From assembly GCA_011322515.1 (NCBI GenBank), contig DRMS01000180.1, forward strand, positions 1-8,474: a DNA stretch of 8,474 nt, in the 5' to 3' direction. Position numbers and translations under genes: made by a program. Under the pieces are notes generated by a model that was given only the letters and a program-made list of their open reading frames with translations, was not told the origin of the DNA and searched no databases. Position 1 is the first letter of the stretch. Each line of letters starts with the position of its first letter. Positions 6,882-8,474 of the stretch are shown here, piece after piece. This DNA comes from Leucothrix mucor (GTDB lineage: Bacteria; Pseudomonadota; Gammaproteobacteria; Thiotrichales; Thiotrichaceae).

Positions 6882-6902
6882 TAAGGAAGTTTCAAGTAGC
6901 GA
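6881..6902. repeat. Short repeat matching the left end of the 2082-2247 foldback
   Basis: CTAAGGAAGTTTCAAGTAGC plus two bases agrees with 2082-2103 at 19 of 22 positions and then diverges. It lies exactly where similarity to the transposase N-terminus ends, so it may be the junction at which tnpA was cut off. It is too short to prove membership of the same family. Confidence 0.4.
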
Positions 6903-6931
6903 CAAAGAAAAGTATTGATGAAGGATATTTA

Positions 6932-7729
6932 TTACAAGTTATGAGTAATCGGATGCAAGCGTTTAATCATTTCTTTAAATACTTTAGGACTAGCAGCAAC
7001 AATATCACCTGTTTTCATATGATCATTGCCACCTTTTAGATCACTCACCATACCGCCTGCTTCTAGAACCATTAGCACACCTGCGGCAATATCCCATTCA
7101 TGTAAGCTAAACTCCCAAAAGCCGTCATAGCGACCTGCGGCAACATAGGCAAGATCTAACGCAGCGGAGCCTGGGCGACGAACACCTGCGGTATCGGGTA
7201 TCAATGCCTTCATACTGGCTAGATAAGGATCAACAAGATGCTGTTGGTCTGGACGATAAGGAACGCCCGTCGTTAACAATGCACCGTGCATACTGCGACG
7301 ATTTTTTACACGGATACGACGGCTATTTAGTGTCGCGCCCTGACCTCTGGATGCAGTGAATAAATCATCTTTAATGGGATCATAAATGACGGATTGGTAT
7401 AGTTTTCCGCGATGTTTTAGTGCAATAGAAACACAATAATGCGGGATGCTATAAAGAAAGTTAGTTGTGCCGTCTAACGGATCAATAATCCATTCATACT
7501 CAGCGGTTCCTTCGGTGTATCCTGTTTCTTCACCAAGAAACCCATGATCAGGATAGGCTTTTTTCAGGGTGTCGATGATTGTTTTTTCAGCCTCTCGATC
7601 TACTTCGCTAACAAAATCATTAATATCTTTTGTTTCAATATGTAAAGTGTCGATTCTATCCGCAGAACGAGCGATAATATTGCCTGCTTCACGGGCTGCG
7701 GTAATGGCGGTGTTGAGCATTGGGTGCAT
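6932..7729 (-). CDS. suhB: SuhB, inositol-1-monophosphatase family protein
   Basis: 265 residues, nearly the same as E. coli SuhB (267). It shows all the motifs of the Mg-dependent inositol monophosphatase family: GEE at 66-68, DPLDGTTNF at 83-91 and WDIAAG at 212-217, which provide the metal and phosphate ligands. The enzyme hydrolyses inositol-1-phosphate and related phosphates. SuhB also acts as an RNA polymerase-associated factor in the rRNA antitermination complex in enterobacteria, which is known of the family and not readable here. ATG 7729 is the natural start, just after the 53-bp gap to the divergent trmJ; a second Met at residue 4 is possible, and no strong Shine-Dalgarno is visible. 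Its 3' end faces the mobile debris after pelF. The gene is intact. Confidence 0.95.
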   Translation of the reverse strand: MHPMLNTAITAAREAGNIIARSADRIDTLHIETKDINDFVSEVDREAEKTIIDTLKKAYPDHGFLGEETGYTEGTAEYEWIIDPLDGTTNFLYSIPHYCVSIALKHRGKLYQSVIYDPIKDDLFTASRGQGATLNSRRIRVKNRRSMHGALLTTGVPYRPDQQHLVDPYLASMKALIPDTAGVRRPGSAALDLAYVAAGRYDGFWEFSLHEWDIAAGVLMVLEAGGMVSDLKGGNDHMKTGDIVAASPKVFKEMIKRLHPITHNL

Positions 7730-7782
7730 AATAAGTGTCTTTTTTGCTTGAAATATTAGGGTTGGCGGAGAATAACAGATAA
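7730..7782. promoter_or_regulatory. Divergent intergenic region between suhB and trmJ
   Basis: Only 53 bp separate the two divergent starts, so it must hold the promoters or the promoters overlap the coding starts. On the + strand GGAG (7767-7770) could serve trmJ as ribosome-binding site at a longish 12-nt spacing. I see no convincing -35/-10 pair for either direction. Confidence 0.4.
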
Positions 7783-8474
7783 ATGAGTTTAAGTAATATT
7801 AGAATTGTATTGATACAGACATCACACCCAGGAAATATTGGCTCAACAGCGCGGGCAATGAAAACAATGGGATTGTCTGATCTTTGTTTGGTTACTCCTA
7901 AACATTTTCCTGATCCGCAGGCGACTATTATGTCATCCAACGCCAATGATATTTTAGATCATGCAAAAGTGGTGGATAGTTTGCAGCAAGCGGTGGCAGA
8001 TTGCCATGTGGTGATTGGAACCAGTGCGCGCCATCTACGAACATTATCTTGGGATACGTTTGATCCACGCTATTGTGGTGAATTTGTGGGTAAGCAGTTA
8101 GTGGATAATAAAAAAGTTGCGTTGATATTTGGGCGTGAACGCACAGGCTTAACGAATGAAGAGTTATCGTTTTGTCATCACTTGGTACATATTCCCACTA
8201 ATGCGGATTATAGTTCGCTTAATATCGCATCAGCAGTGCAAATATTAAGCTATGAATGCCGTATGGGAAGTGCTGATATTAAGCAATCATCTCATGAACT
8301 GGATGAGGAAGTGATCAGCACTAGGGAGTTAGAAGGCTTTTATCAGCATCTTGAAAAAGTGCTTATTGAGGTTAAATTTTTAGATCCTGAAAATCCACGC
8401 TATCTAATGCCACGTTTGCGCAGAATGTATGGGCGTATTGCTGTAACGCGCAGTGAATTAAGCCTTTTACGCGG
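7783..8474 (+). CDS. trmJ: TrmJ, tRNA (Cm32/Um32) 2'-O-methyltransferase (3' partial)
   Basis: The frame starts at ATG 7783 and stays open to the window edge, giving 230 residues; E. coli TrmJ has 246, so about the last 16 are cut off. It is a SPOUT-class methyltransferase that uses S-adenosylmethionine to methylate the ribose of tRNA position 32. Motif 1 is HPGNIGSTARAMKTMG (15-30), motif 2 is IFGRERTGLTNEEL (115-128) and motif 3, the knotted SAM site, is IPTNADYSSLNIASAVQ (137-153). The C-terminal helical region with NPRYLMPRLRRMYGR (204-218) is also typical. The divergent pairing with suhB is the arrangement known from E. coli and many gammaproteobacteria, where iscR often follows. No defects are seen. 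Confidence 0.95.
   Translation, partial: MSLSNIRIVLIQTSHPGNIGSTARAMKTMGLSDLCLVTPKHFPDPQATIMSSNANDILDHAKVVDSLQQAVADCHVVIGTSARHLRTLSWDTFDPRYCGEFVGKQLVDNKKVALIFGRERTGLTNEELSFCHHLVHIPTNADYSSLNIASAVQILSYECRMGSADIKQSSHELDEEVISTRELEGFYQHLEKVLIEVKFLDPENPRYLMPRLRRMYGRIAVTRSELSLLR

Overview
The window is AT-rich bacterial DNA. It carries most of the inner-membrane half of a Pel exopolysaccharide cluster next to a conserved housekeeping gene pair. The divergent suhB/trmJ pair, a Gram-negative-type Pel set and the codon use point to a gammaproteobacterium, but I cannot name the genus. The load of small mobile repeats suggests a repeat-rich genome.

Layout, left to right. (1) 1-1806: the 3' part of a long TPR-repeat gene, best read as the periplasmic scaffold part of PelB. 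It stops without the outer-membrane barrel that normally ends PelB. (2) 1807-2565: no gene, but a cluster of mobile repeats. There is a complete 168-bp MITE-like element (copy A) with a perfect 8-bp target duplication, a second unrelated foldback repeat of about 166 bp, and a 145-bp copy B of the first family ending just before the pelD ribosome-binding site. (3) 2566-6325: pelD, pelE and pelF on the + strand, tightly packed (pelD/pelE overlap, 9-nt gap before pelF), surely one transcript. (4) 6326-6931: a second cluster of mobile remnants. It holds a left-truncated copy C of the first MITE family, a decayed IS200-type tnpA on the - strand split by a 95-bp palindromic element with 6-bp direct repeats, and a short repeat matching one end of the foldback element. 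(5) 6932-7729 (-): suhB. (6) 7783 to the window end (+): trmJ, lacking only its last residues.

How the genes work together. PelD (c-di-GMP receptor), PelE (TPR membrane partner) and PelF (cytosolic glycosyltransferase) belong to the inner-membrane synthase of the cationic amino-sugar polymer Pel. The TPR protein upstream would be the periplasmic guide. pelG, which normally follows pelF, is absent; its expected place holds mobile debris. pelC and the PelB barrel are also not between the TPR gene and pelD. The locus is therefore either rearranged, with parts elsewhere, or decaying. PelD keeps the Arg of the c-di-GMP-binding RxxD motif but has Asn in place of Asp.

The most interesting material is in the gene-free stretches: three short mobile families, one with stem covariation between copies, target duplications that prove transposition, and a copy sitting in the pelD leader.
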